Assembly: GCA_019843655.1 (NCBI GenBank)
Contig: JACDQD010000009.1
Location: forward strand, 3,475,204 to 3,539,203
Source of the DNA: Lethocerus indicus
Taxonomy: Eukaryota > Arthropoda > Insecta > Hemiptera > Belostomatidae
Direction: 5' to 3'
Length of the DNA: 64,000 nt
The notes beneath the pieces are model-generated. The model had not been told where the DNA came from. It saw only the letters and a list, made by a program, of their open reading frames with translations, and did not search any database. Of the stretch, positions 35,326-46,350 are shown one piece after another. How positions within the stretch are numbered: the first letter of the stretch is position 1; each line of letters starts with the position of its first letter. The translations under genes were made by a program, and so were the position numbers.

Positions 35326-36718
35326 AAAACAAGAACTGGATAATCTCCCGTTTGCCTTAATGGACGCGACGGTTGAATGGAGAAGAACGGGAGTATAAAG
35401 CTTGGCAAAAACGATTTGTCCACGCCTCCGGTCAGCAATTAATACGAGCCATCTTCGGGCAGAAACATCAGAATTTATTAGAAAATTAGGGCGGAAATTG
35501 GAATTGCCGCAACTTTCAAAATTTAAAACAGAGCATTATCTCTAAAACGTGTCTACCAAGTATCCTTCAGATATCTCTTCCCATTGAGGAGTTACGAAGG
35601 GTAGATGTTTTTAACCCGTAAAAAAATTACAATAAACGTTGAAAATTATTTCAGCCCTTCCCGAATTCAAAAACCGAAAGTACGTTGTGCAACACTTGCA
35701 ACGTTCACGCTTCATCTCATCGAAATTACCGATTGCCTAAATTTAAGTCATTTTTTTAAAATATCAACTATTGTTCTATTCTACTCAAAATATACTTCGT
35801 GCCGTCCCATAAAAATAGAAGTTTGTCCCTGGATGTTATCTCAAATTTTTTGTAAAAGGAAGGGCATAATTTGTTTGAATTACTCTGTCGTATTCAAAAA
35901 TCTGTGTAGACTGGCGCATTGTTTCAGTGTATAATTTACGCGAAGATAATAAATAGCAGCTGGCGAAGATTTTGAATTCAGTTTAACTTCCCGATTCTAA
36001 TAAATTATTCGGCGTCTGACTAAGAAATTGCTTAATCGCCGACTTTCCCGAGACTGTCCCGGCTTAAAAACGGCTTTCATCATCCCGACATTTATAGGAT
36101 CGATAGCGAAATTCGAAACTAAAAAGACTCTTCGACGATGAAAAGAAAACTATTCCCGGGACAACAGCGCTGCATTGGGATATCGCTGAAGTGGATATTT
36201 GAAAAAAAACAATTTAATTAGTTAATGTACACAGCGATTGGCGCCCTCGGGAGTAGACACTTTGTGGACATTGTGAACGGCAGAGAGATTGGATGTGTTC
36301 GGATGGATTTTCTTCCCGCTTCTTTCAATCGAACGTTCAGCAAAAGTATGCGGTCCCGACACTTTCAAAGACCGCGGCCCCGACACTTTCAAAGACCTCA
36401 CACACGCAGGAAACCGCCCTCCCCCCCCCAACAACCGGCGGTCTTAGTCGCTGACTTGGGACTTTAAGAGGGGCTTTAACTTTTAATGCTCGCCGGCCGG
36501 CTAGATCGTTGTTGACAAGGCTGTCTCGCTAGGGAGGGAAGAGAAAGAAATGGATTTTTTCTGGTCGCAACGGTCAGAACGGTCGATGTAATGACCTCAG
36601 AGCGACCACCGTCCTTTCAAGAAAGAACATCATTGTTTATGTGTGTTCCGCCTTACAGAAAGTCCTCGGACCGATTCTGTAAAATATCAAAATAAAATCC
36701 TGCAAACCCTATTAATTA
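35326..36718. other. DNA without recognised genes
   Basis: It includes a 24-bp tandem duplication at 36350-36397 (listed separately) and unrecognised open frames. Confidence 0.5.
36350..36397. repeat. 24-bp tandem duplication
   Basis: Two adjacent units (GCGGTCCCGACACTTTCAAA + GACC; GCGGCCCCGACACTTTCAAA + GACC) differ at one base. Confidence 0.9.
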
Positions 36719-37132
36719 ATTTACCATACCTCTTTTGTGGTCTGCGAGGGATGGATCTGTCTCCTCTCGCCGGTTTGGTCTTTTGCTAGACCGGTTTCGG
36801 CCGCTCGCCATCTTCAGTAGCGGCGTTAGTCACAATTGGCAGTTTGGATGTTTTTCGGGCATCCTCACTGCACTGTCACTGTCACTGTCACTGGTACTAG
36901 TAAAAGGCCAAACCTATCCGGTATTGCGTATTTACGATCGTAAAAGTTTTCCACAGTACAGGCGACAGTGAGGATGCCCGAAAAACGTCAAAATCGCCCA
37001 ACAGTGGCTACTGAAGATGGCGAGCAGCCGAAACCGTTCCAGCGAAAGACCAAACCGGCGAGAGGAGACAGAAACACAACAAATCTACGGTATTACAACC
37101 CCTCGCCAACCAAAAAAACAGGTATATTAAAC
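36719..37132. mobile_element. Polar foldback repeat, copy T (both ends extended)
   Basis: Unusually, both ends carry the extension: left TTTACCATACCTCTTTTGTG, right ACAACCCCTCGCC and ACAGGTATATTAAAC. The AT loop (GGTATTGCGTATTTACGATC) has the copy L orientation relative to the left end and is closest to copy CC at 53.3 kb, including the right-arm variant CGAGCAGCCGAAACCGTTCC. Confidence 0.92.
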
Positions 37133-37330
37133 GTCCCCCTATATGTTTTTTTTTCCGATAATATTTGTCTCTTAAGAAATTTCAAACTACAGCACAAACT
37201 TCTGGAATGTACATCTTGAATCGGATGGAATTTCATACCATTTTGAATATGTGGACGAAGAGCGATTGAAGTATTAGATTATATAAACTGGTCTAATGAC
37301 ACAAGCGGACCAAGAATAATTAAGTTTATA

Positions 37331-37543
37331 TTAGGTGTGCCCAAAAGTAATAAACATTTTGACTTTGGAATTCATTTTATTTTGCTAAAAAGAAACTTTA
37401 ATTATTAATCTACTATATATTCACCGATATTATCGACAACTCTCTGCCACTTTTCCAGCCAATTTTCGATTCCCCTCCTGAAGAACTCCTCAAGACCAAT
37501 CATACATCTTGTCAAATTGTTGATTACTTTTGGGTACACCTAA
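37331..37543 (-). mobile_element. Mariner-derived MITE, complete inverted ends
   Basis: The 213-bp TA-flanked element has TTAGGTGTGCCCAAAAGTAA at the left and TTACTTTTGGGTACACCTAA at the right. The interior matches 19074-19288 closely, including the minus-strand transposase tail (GEYIVD then stop). Confidence 0.87.
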
Positions 37544-37545
37544 TA

Positions 37546-38990
37546 TATTGCAGTTTATATACAAAATGCATAATTTATAGATTAAATGAGGTTAAGAAAA
37601 TATTTAATAATTTGCTCAAATAGCCTGCAGCGAAATAGCCTCGGGAAACAGCCCGATCTCTTTATTAAGAAGCGGACGTGCAATATTCCTAAAAGGGAAT
37701 GAATGTAATCTTCGCTAATTACAGTGCCTGTGAATGTATTACAGTCGGCGGGCGAAGTTGCAAAGCGCGCACTTTGTAGCTGTACAATTCAGCGTTTAAG
37801 AGCCAATAACTTCGCGAAGCCATCCACAGCTTCGCACGGCGTTCCCTTAAGTCGATTCCCCACTTCCACTGACTGCCAGATAATTAATTGCACAGTAATC
37901 AGCAATTAATTGATGTAAAATACAATATCTCCGTTTCGTAATTGTAAACCGGTCACAGACAATAGGGATTATCGGACTGTAAACCTAGTCCGGTAGTAAC
38001 CCGAAGGAGGATCGAATTCTGTTGCGGAAAGTCGAATTTCTTATAAAATTAGTCCACACAAAATTCTTCTCTATTCTCGACCCGAGAAAATACTGGGAAA
38101 TTTCGTACGATTGTTTTATTTTAACATAATAACGAAGATGGCTCAACACGAAAAGAGATTTCGCATCTCGGACGAAAAAACTTTATACAGTGATATTGAA
38201 TGTTAGTTTTTGTTCCAACTATATGGAAAATTCCAAAATTAATAACATTTATTTATTTATTCGCGCAATGAAATTAATCAAACGATGGACTTGATCCAAC
38301 AATAAAAGGACGGGTCAAAATGGGTATCCAATTTGTTTATAAAAATTTTCACGATATTTTGTTTTTTTAAATTTATTAAATATCGGTATGCGTCGGTAAG
38401 ATTGTCAATGTACCTACGAGCATGAGTATTGTCCCTTTTGTCCTTTGGCGTTACTGTAGATAACTTATACATAGAAACATCGCGTATGCAGTCGTGAAAA
38501 ACTTTCAAATAATAATCATCCAATATTTGACAAGTTTTGATTATTTATTTCCAAATATCCCGTACTTCACGTGCGTATGTTCAATACACGCAATTTTTAT
38601 GTGTTCTTTTTATTATTAGGCGCAATTTTAACCCCCTCGGGGCGGCCGGCGAATACTTCAAAAACGCCGACCAGTTAACTGCCAATTAAAATTTTCAAGA
38701 CTAAAAGCGAGTCACCGGTCGAGAATTTAGTGCGTAAATAAACGGGCTTAATGGTAGGGCGAGAACGAAAACCCGGCCGGGGGCAATTCGGTTTTTACGC
38801 CGCTAACGGAATCGGCCGATAGTCGACCATTTACCATTCGACAGGGCGGAAATGATGACTGGAATCGGTTAAAAATAACTTTGTCCAGTCTCAAAGTGTG
38901 CAGTAAATCTACCGGTTTGTGCGGTACTTGCGATTCGAAAAACACTCTCCGCTCAATTATCCGCTGTGGGAATCTCGAAAATACCGTAGT
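37546..38990. other. DNA without recognised genes
   Basis: A minus-strand open frame at 38278-38523 is unrecognised. No repeat assigned. Confidence 0.5.
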
Positions 38991-39219
38991 TAACCGCAGA
39001 TTTGTGTTTCTGTCTCCTCTCGCTGGTTTGGTCTTTTGCTAGACCGGTTTCGGCCGCTCGCCGTCTTCAGTAGCGACAGTACAGTGAGGATGCCCCGGAA
39101 AAACATCCACAGTGCCAACAGCTACTAAACACCGCTACTGAAGGATGGCGAGCGGCCGAAACCGGTCTAGCAAAAGACCAGACCGGCGAGAGGAGACAGA
39201 AACACAAATCTACGGTATT
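38991..39219. mobile_element. Polar foldback repeat, copy U (both ends short)
   Basis: The left starts near CCGCAGATTTGTG and the right ends AAATCTACGGTATT; neither carries the full extension. The arms are near-complete and the loop-side left arm is deleted. Confidence 0.9.
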
Positions 39220-39397
39220 GGGAAGGCCGTAATAATGAATGAAGGGCGTGGAAAAATCGAATATGTTGATTTAATTTCATCAAATTGCTGTACATTTAAA
39301 TATACCAAGCAAATAAATAAAATTAATAAAAAAATATAGGGGGTTTCTCCTGCGTTATTCTCTGCTCGTTACTAGTGCTACTCGAACACCAACTATT

Positions 39398-39555
39398 GTA
39401 GATTTCGTGTGTTTCTGCTCTCTCGCTGGTTTGGTCTTTTGCTAGACAAGTTTCGGCTGCTCGCCAGTACAAGTGACAGTGATAGTGCAGTGAGAAGCCC
39501 GAAAACATCGTGACTAAACCGCTACTGAAGATGGCGAGCGGTCGAAACCGGTCTG
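39398..39555. mobile_element. Polar foldback repeat, copy V (truncated)
   Basis: GTAGATTTCGTGTGTTTCTG is followed by a shortened left arm, CAGTACAAGTGACAGTG, and the right arm as far as CGAAACCGGTCTGC. Outer right end missing. Confidence 0.88.
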
Positions 39556-40294
39556 CAATAGTAGGGACGATTTCATTCGTGAACTGTCATTTTACAAACT
39601 CTCAAATATTTCAATCAAGTTATGAAGTTAATAAAGTATAATCTTAATTAGCCGCATTGAAGAACGGATTTTCGTAACAGTTATCCGGCTTCCAATTACC
39701 GTATCCCGTACATGTCAGCGTATCGTCACTTTAGAAGGCGTAAAAGGAGAAAAAAGTGGGTTTTAACGAATGGCAGGACAACTCCATTCAGGCCGGAAAA
39801 TAGGCTTCCTTCCCCTGGCTAAAGGACAAATAATAATCCGCTTCATTAAATAGTTCATTAAAACTGGAAACGCTTCAACTATTTCACGGCCGGGACTTTG
39901 CTTTTCTCTGTCTAACAGTCGGTCGCCCTATTAAAGGTCAGTGAGCCGGGGCGGGGTCAAAAATGCACTCGAGAAATATGAACTCGATTCCTCGGCTTTT
40001 ACCGGCGCGCCGAGAACTTCTTTTCTCGGTGTAAAAACTTCATAAAAACCCGGGCATAATTCTTATTAACGGCTGGGGCGCATTCCGGCCGGAGGCTGGA
40101 ATTACTTTACAATTTTCATGTTCGCGTTTTATTACAACGCTATTTTTCACTACTCCAGTTTGGAAAAGGTTAACTGTTAAGTTTATTTGACGCTGCCCTA
40201 TTAGCGACGAGTGATTTTTTTTTAAATGTTGTCCCTAGAAACTGTGGGATTGTGTTGAAAGGTACATCGCTAGAATTTTGGACGATACAGGAGT
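39556..40294. other. DNA without recognised genes
   Basis: No coding or repeat signature was recognised. Confidence 0.5.
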
Positions 40295-40780
40295 ATAATT
40301 TAAGAAATATTTTGGCGTAGATTTGTTGTGTTTCTGTCTCCTCACGCCGGTTTGGCCGTTTCGGCCGCTCGCCATCTTCAGTAGCGGTTTTAGTCACTTT
40401 GGATGTTTTTCGGGCATCCTCACTGCACTGTCACTGTCACCTGCACTGTGGCGGTTGTCTGTTTTATCGTCCGTTTTTGTTTAAGCTATTCCAACCCCTC
40501 GCAGACCACAAAACAGGTATTTTAAACTAACTTCACTATTTCAGGACGAAATATTTCTTTTCTAATGACGATGGCGTTGCGACGAAACCGGTCTACGAAC
40601 TGACAACCACGACAGTAAAAGTGACAGTGACAGTGCAGTGAGGATAGCCAAAAAAACATCCAAAGTGACTAAAACCGCTACTGAAGATGGCGAGCGGCCG
40701 AAACCGGTCTAGCAAAAGACGAAACCGGCGTGAGGAGACAGAAATACAACAAATCCACGCCACAATATTCCTTAAATTAG
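40295..40780. mobile_element. Polar foldback repeat, copy W (large palindrome including flank)
   Basis: The two outer arms (from 40317 and up to about 40758) share private variants (CTCACGCCGG, GATTTGTTGT), and the matching continues into about 22 bp of flank on each side (TAATTTAAG...ATATT). Between the arms lies a complete extended end (CCAACCCCTCGCAGACC to TTTTAAACTA, ending 40529) and a segment with ATGACGATGGCGTTGCGACG that is also present at 58022-58062. It looks like an inverted duplication of one arm plus host DNA, not a simple insertion. Confidence 0.85.
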
Positions 40781-42395
40781 ATTTTTGAAACTAGTTCCTG
40801 GTTTTTGACTTGAAATCCTGATTTTCCTAACGAATGTATATCGTCGCATTAAAATTTTGTAAATAGCGGTATTATATATACTTTCTTGCGTTTGTTTCGT
40901 TCATTGAATAATGCCGTTACTTTAAGTTCAAGTTAGAGGCTGAGGTCGCGTGGTGTGGGTCAAGGTGAGGTGCCCCTCACAAAACACTCAGGTGTAAACC
41001 TGAACCTTTCCAATACCAAATAGAATCATTATTATTTGTATTTTTACCAATGATATCAATGATTGTTGAAACTAATGATTACTAATGTATTTATATGGCC
41101 TTATAGGCGTTCAATGGCCCCGCGGCGTTGAAAGTTCTAGTCGCGATGGCCCACTAATGAACCAACTGAGCATTGCGAGCGGGTAGAACAAATTTATATT
41201 ACTTATATCAGTCGATATTAGAAATTCTCAAAACCGGGATATTGTCTCGGAAGGACGCGACGTTGACTCAGGGTAGAAAACTGAATATGACGGGAAATCT
41301 GTAAAAATTTTTTAGATCGACGGTTCCTGGAGAGTTGGCTCGGTGCATTTCACCTCCCGAAAAGGTCACGCGACACTAAATAACACATCAAATACACAGA
41401 GCCCGAACAGGAGGATATTTAAATACCGTCCCCTATCCGAGCCGTATGTAATTCAATAACTCGCGAGATAGCGCGTGTTTTCCGTGCGCGTCCGTGCGCG
41501 CGGACGAGTTTCCAAAATCGAACGCCTGATATATTGGCGACGGGTGAATTTATTCCGGCCTTAAATTTTCCAGTCTGTGTATCTCGCTCTTATACCGCCT
41601 TAAATCCTCACCGCGTAAAGCCCGCAATACATTTTCGGATCGACAATTTATTCGGGGCCGAATTCGAAAACGAACGAGGGAAAAAATATATATATATGAA
41701 ATATTTAAGTCCAAGACTCTCATGGTTATTCATGAAAGCGTAAATCCGAGTTTCCCGAGCCGTGCGCAATATTTCATCACGAGTTTCGGCGATCGGGCGC
41801 CGTTTTTAACGAAATGTTTTACAGGGACGATAAACGAGGAGCCAACACGAGTTTCGTTAGGGAGAGGAGCCCCTTTCCCTATAAAGAAGGGCGAGATATA
41901 TAAAGGAAATGGGCGAGCGGCTTGGTAGTTAATTCGAAATATTAACAGGATTTATCTGCTGTACAGTCTCAGCGTCTTCTGGACCTATCCCACTCACCAC
42001 TTTACGGGACCTTCTTAATAACCCGATAAATTAAATTACGATGCTCCGGCCACAGTCTGGTCGGAAGTCAAGAAGACCATTAGTATTTCGGAATATCTAC
42101 GGCAGAAGATAGGTGTTATTCGCACACAGTTACTGTAGTAACATTACTGAAACGAAGCCTGCTCGACGGTAGGATTTTAAGCTACCTGTGTTATGAGGTC
42201 CGGCAGGATTTTGAATAAAATTCACTCGAAAGTATTTCTGGTTTCGATTTCTCGCCAATACCAGTTGTAAACTGGTTACTTAAATTGTTTAGTGAACAAA
42301 AATTAATTACCTATCCCATAACTGCCGTCAAAGGCGCCAAAAATTTGGTTGCCAAAACGTTTTTCCCCATCGAAATCATCACTTGCCATTTCATC
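40781..42395. other. DNA without recognised genes
   Basis: Open frames at 41.5-41.9 kb have no recognised domain. A CG-rich palindromic patch (GTGCGCGTCCGTGCGCGCGG) occurs near 41480. Confidence 0.5.
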
Positions 42396-42654
42396 GGCTA
42401 GACCCAGGTTTCGGCTGCTCGCCATCTTCAGTAGCGGTGTTAGTCACACTGTTGGCACTTTGGATGTTTTTCGGGGGCATCCTCACAGCACTGTCACTGT
42501 CACCTGTACTAGTACATGTATTTACGATCATAAACACCGCTACTGAAGATGGCGAGTGGCCGAAACCGGTCTAGCGAAACGGAGAGAGGAGACAGAAACA
42601 CGACAAATCTAAGGTATTCCAACCCCTCACGGACCACAAAACAGGTATGTTAAA
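42396..42654 (-). mobile_element. Polar foldback repeat, copy X (extended end right)
   Basis: The left end is truncated at GGCTAGACCCAGGTTTCGG. A remnant of the AT loop (GTATTTACGATCATAAACAC) is followed by the right arm and full extension (TATTCCAACCCCTCACGG, ACAGGTATGTTAAA). Confidence 0.9.
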
Positions 42655-43974
42655 TTAAATACGTTTTTCATTACCCGCGGTAAGTAACGGGTCGGAAGCT
42701 TCGGACATGATGCCCGAGGTCGACGTCCCGTATTTCTCTTCAATTCCAAATTAAATATAAACAGAGCTTATCTCCATGAAAGTCCCTGATGATGGGGCTT
42801 TATATTTTTTCCTATTCGGCTCAGGGTTAGTCTCCCTGACCCGGGCGAAGGCGACCGGTCTAATCGAGACGTCTCGTTATATCGAAAGAAAAAAAACCAC
42901 CGCACAGAAATTACGAATATTTATCGTTCCTATTAAATCTGGGGGCGGGATATATTTTGTCCATTCCAATTAGAGGCCCCGACGATCGCAGCGGTGAAAG
43001 GGTCCAATAAGAGGGAGGACTTGAGCTTGGCGCGGGTACTTAAGCTTGTTAACCCGAGAAGGCGGAAACCCAAGAGGGGGGCTTCGGGTACATCCTTAGG
43101 CATGCATCATCAACTTAGGCCCTTCATCTTCGGTATTTTCTTCGGGCGCCTTTCTAAATTGTCCAGCCCCTATCCAGGAACAGTGAGGTCCAATCTCTCA
43201 CGTATCATCACCGCAGGAGCCTCCCGTTCACGTGTCAAGGTGTTCACACTGTATTGGATAATTCCAATCCCTAAAATCCCGGCTCGCCTTTCTCCCCCGT
43301 AATACAGAGGTGTTCGGTCCGATCATTACACCTGGAATTCGTCGGACTCCATCCAGGTCGCTGTCCGAAATGTAATATGTGACTTAAACAACAGTTGAAG
43401 AAGTCTCATTATCCGAATTTTTCTCGTTCGGTCACTTTCTTCTTTCACCCATCCATTTTCCATTATCTCGCCAGCCTCATCAACAAAACAATCACTGCAT
43501 CAATGTAGCTATAACTATACCAGATGATTGTACGAGGAATAAATAAATAACTATCGAGAGTTTCGTGAAATTAGTCTCATCGGTGGGAACCGTACTTAAT
43601 CAATTGAATGAAAGTTTTCATTAATCCCATCCTTTTAGTTCAATCCGTCGTATAACCACAACAATGACAAAGTGCCAGAAATAACATGTAAAATATTGAG
43701 AAATAAATATTCATGCGACTAGTCTATATGTTAATGCGCGTACGGCCACTGAATCGAGCCCTGAAAATTATTTATATTTATGTCAAGATTCGGTGCAACA
43801 GCATAAAATAATTCGAAAAATAGCTTTCAGTTTGGCTGGGATCGATGGAATATTTCTTCGTCGATATCCTCCACCGTCTTTCAGTTTGGTTTATAAATAT
43901 TCGGCCAACGTAATTCTTAGAGTACAATATCTGATGAAGGTCCACAAACGAAAGACAGTAAGAATTAATTAACC
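42655..43974. other. DNA without recognised genes
   Basis: The frame at 42994-43302 is open but has no recognised domain. No repeat assigned. Confidence 0.5.
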
Positions 43975-43986
43975 GAAAACATTGTA

Positions 43987-44123
43987 ATGTAGATTTTATG
44001 TTTCTGTCTCGCCTCGAATGGTTTGGTCTTTTGCCAGACCGGTTTCGGTACTGTGGTGGTTGTCTGACCGAAATCTACGGCATTCCGACCCCTCGCAGGC
44101 CACAGAACAGGTATGTTAAACTA
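43987..44123 (-). mobile_element. Polar foldback repeat, copy Y (137-bp minimal copy with exact 12-bp TSD)
   Basis: GAAAACATTGTA is repeated exactly at 43975-43986 and 44124-44135. Between lie the short end (ATGTAGATTTTATG), one arm to CCAGACCGGTTTCGG, a loop piece GTGGTGGTTGTCTG, and the extended end closing ACAGGTATGTTAAACTA. The second arm is absent. This copy defines both element termini best. Confidence 0.93.
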
Positions 44124-44135
44124 GAAAACATTGTA

Positions 44136-45217
44136 TATACAGTGTATATATACAATGCTTCAAGTACTTAAGGGGGTGGGGGGATGTTTGATTAGTCGTT
44201 AACAGTGATTTACAGGCACCTCAAGACCCCAAATCTAAAGTTTTTGGTTTTATACTATGCCTTGAAATTGTTCCGCCCTTTCCTTCTAGTTGTTTATTAG
44301 GGTAATTCGACATTGTAGCTTATGTCTAGACATTAATTTATGATAACTTTTGGCGTTCTAATTGCTCTTAAAGCCAGATATGCTTTAGTACCACAGTGGG
44401 GAAACATATTTTCATTCTACTACAGGAACAGGATTTATAAGTTGCCCTTTCCTCGACCCTGAACTATTGGAAACTAGGTTCTCCACCCCCCCCCCCCTTT
44501 ACTTTCTTTCTTTCAGCTTTTTATTCATTAGGCGCCTTGTAACTCCTCGTATACCTTATCTATTTTCAACCCCGCTATCTTGTAAAGATACCATTAGAAA
44601 CTCAAGAGACGTCGTGCCGATTCTTCACGCTTCTAGTCTCACCGCGGCTTCTTATTCTCCGGTTTCGAGCCCGAAACCGTCCGGATTCTTCGACTTAGCC
44701 GCCGCTTATTTGTATTAATCGCCCCCCCCCCACCGGTGGGTTTTTTCCCGCGTCCCCGGGCCCCATTTGCGTTCTGCAAATATCATCTTAAACGCCGCTC
44801 TCAAACGGGCCGCCGCCCGTCTTTGTGAAGAAGCGCTGACCGTCGCCGATGGGTGAGGGGAAGGAAGGGAGGCCGCGTTCCTGGGACGTCTGCATACCTG
44901 CAGCCGCTGTTGGGGCCAACACTCAACAGCCAACCTTCAGGTATCCGGGCACAATTGGACAACACCCCCGAAGAGCGTCCACCACGACCCGAACGCACCA
45001 ATCTGAATTTCCGACCGATGCAGGTGTTCACCACCAATAACAGCAGATTGTACACCTGCACAATCCGGGACAATTTAACCCCTAGGCCTACACGATAACT
45101 GCCGACTACGCCAGCTATAGCCAAGAAGAAAGTCCGTGCCATTCAACTGTTCAGCCTTGTACCAGAACTGCCTCAAAATGTATACTTTTCATGACCATTT
45201 AATACTTAGTTAACCCG
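44136..45217. other. DNA with a GC-rich, coding-like island at about 44840-45130
   Basis: Open on the + strand from 44853 to 45098 (81 codons, with a GIRAQLDNTPEERPPRPERT-like Pro/Arg-rich composition) and also open on the minus strand. The family is not recognised and I cannot support it as a gene. The rest of the stretch holds C and G runs (44486-44496, 44723-44731). Confidence 0.35.
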
Positions 45218-45459
45218 TTAACCCTTTCGCGGCGAACAGCGCCTTTAGGCGCTCACTTTCATTGGAGAGCACAAAATTCGATTCCGAAAGTTTTTGATTT
45301 TGATGAAAATCTACCATGAATTAAAGCAAATATTGACGATAAATCGTCAATGTTAGAAATATTTCGACTTTTCTTTTCCGAAAATATGGTCGAACATATT
45401 GTAAGAGAGAGAGCGATGCTTATTATCCCACGAAAACTGTACGCAGTAACCACTCACTA

Positions 45460-45681
45460 TTGATGGCGTGGAAAAATACAACGGTGCCCGAAATGTATCC
45501 ATTTTTTGCTCTGTCGATGTTAATGTCGAGAGTAAAAAAAAAGTATTGGTCAACCGACGAGTTATTGCGAACGGAAAGTTTTCCACGAATAATGACAAAA
45601 GACAGGTATAAATCTCTATTACAAATGTTGCACTTTCGTGATAACAATGGAACAATAAAAATTTGGTACTTAATGGGTTAA
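45460..45681 (+). pseudogene. piggyBac transposase fragment, N-terminal side of the catalytic domain
   Basis: The frame reads WKNTTVPEMYPFFALSMLMS, then YWSTDELLRT, FPRIMTKDRY and LLQMLHFRDN, the conserved block before the first catalytic Asp of piggyBac (DDE_Tnp_1_7) transposases. It stops after about 70 residues. No catalytic Asp triad is present, so it cannot be active. Confidence 0.85.
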
Positions 45682-45682
45682 T

Positions 45683-45883
45683 TTAATGAAAATTAGTAGT
45701 CTTCAACTGTATGGTATCTTTCAAAACAATGAGGGACATGTGTAACTTACAAACTTTGCAATCTCTTGTTGGATTTTTTTTAATGGCGTGGGATCTATAT
45801 GTTTCGGAAAGTGCACCACATTGTCGGTTTTCGCTTATGGCACAAATTCTATACCACGAGTCGGACTCGTTGTTATAGGCCAA
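45683..45883 (-). pseudogene. Possible piggyBac C-terminal Cys-rich fragment, inverted
   Basis: The minus strand reads ...SHAIKKNPTRDCKVCK, resembling the junction before the C-terminal Cys-rich domain of piggyBac transposases (a KKNPTRRC.VC-type motif). The remaining zinc ligands are not visible. It faces the fragment at 45460-45681, implying internal inversion. The match is short, so confidence is moderate. Confidence 0.5.
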
Positions 45884-46193
45884 AGGGTTAACATAAGCGG
45901 TTTGGACGATTGGTCAACAGAATTGATTTCGGTGAATCAGAAGACTAATTCAGCCCAAGCTGAACCGTCAACATACGTTAATACATTAATTATGTATTCA
46001 TTGTCTTAGGTGGTCCACAAGTGTATCAGAGCAACATAAGAAATGGTCGAAACGTCTTGTCGAATTTCCTTTAAATTTTTCCAATTGTCGCAAGTGTGAT
46101 CAGTAATTTCTTCCATGAACTATAGCATACTTTCTACACATTTATTGTAATGCAAAACCTAGTAATCAAAGGTAGACATGAATACGAAGTAAT

Positions 46194-46340
46194 TTCGTAG
46201 ATATTTTTTTTGTGTTTGTCTCCTCTCGCTGATTTGGTCTTTCGCTAGATCGGCTGCTCGCCGCATCTTCAGTAGCGGTGTCAGTCACGATTGGCACTTT
46301 GGACGTTTCTTTGGGGAATACCACAAGACAGGTATGTTAA
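46194..46340 (-). mobile_element. Polar foldback repeat, copy Z (147 bp, TSD present)
   Basis: ACGAAGTAAT is repeated exactly at 46184-46193 and 46341-46350. Short end left (TTCGTAGAT), one arm to GGCACTTTGGACGTTTC, then a shortened extended end (GGAATACCACAAGACAGG, TATGTTAA). The second arm is deleted, as in copy Y. Confidence 0.92.
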
Positions 46341-46350
46341 ACGAAGTAAT

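Larger units (their letters stand above)
45222..45887. mobile_element. piggyBac-derived element, TTAA-flanked, internally rearranged
   Basis: TTAA lies at 45218-45221 and 45888-45891, with CCCTTT ... AAAGGG termini, the piggyBac hallmark. Each end has its own subterminal palindrome: AGCGCCTTTAGGCGCT (45238-45253) and ACGAGTCGGACTCGT (45856-45870). The interior carries two transposase fragments in opposite orientation (listed separately), so the element is defective. Confidence 0.85.

Noticed and set aside
35048..35438. Minus-strand Leu/Ser/Val/Thr-repeat open frames
   Set aside because: They are the 12-bp minisatellite read in three frames; a 12-bp unit free of stops is open by default.
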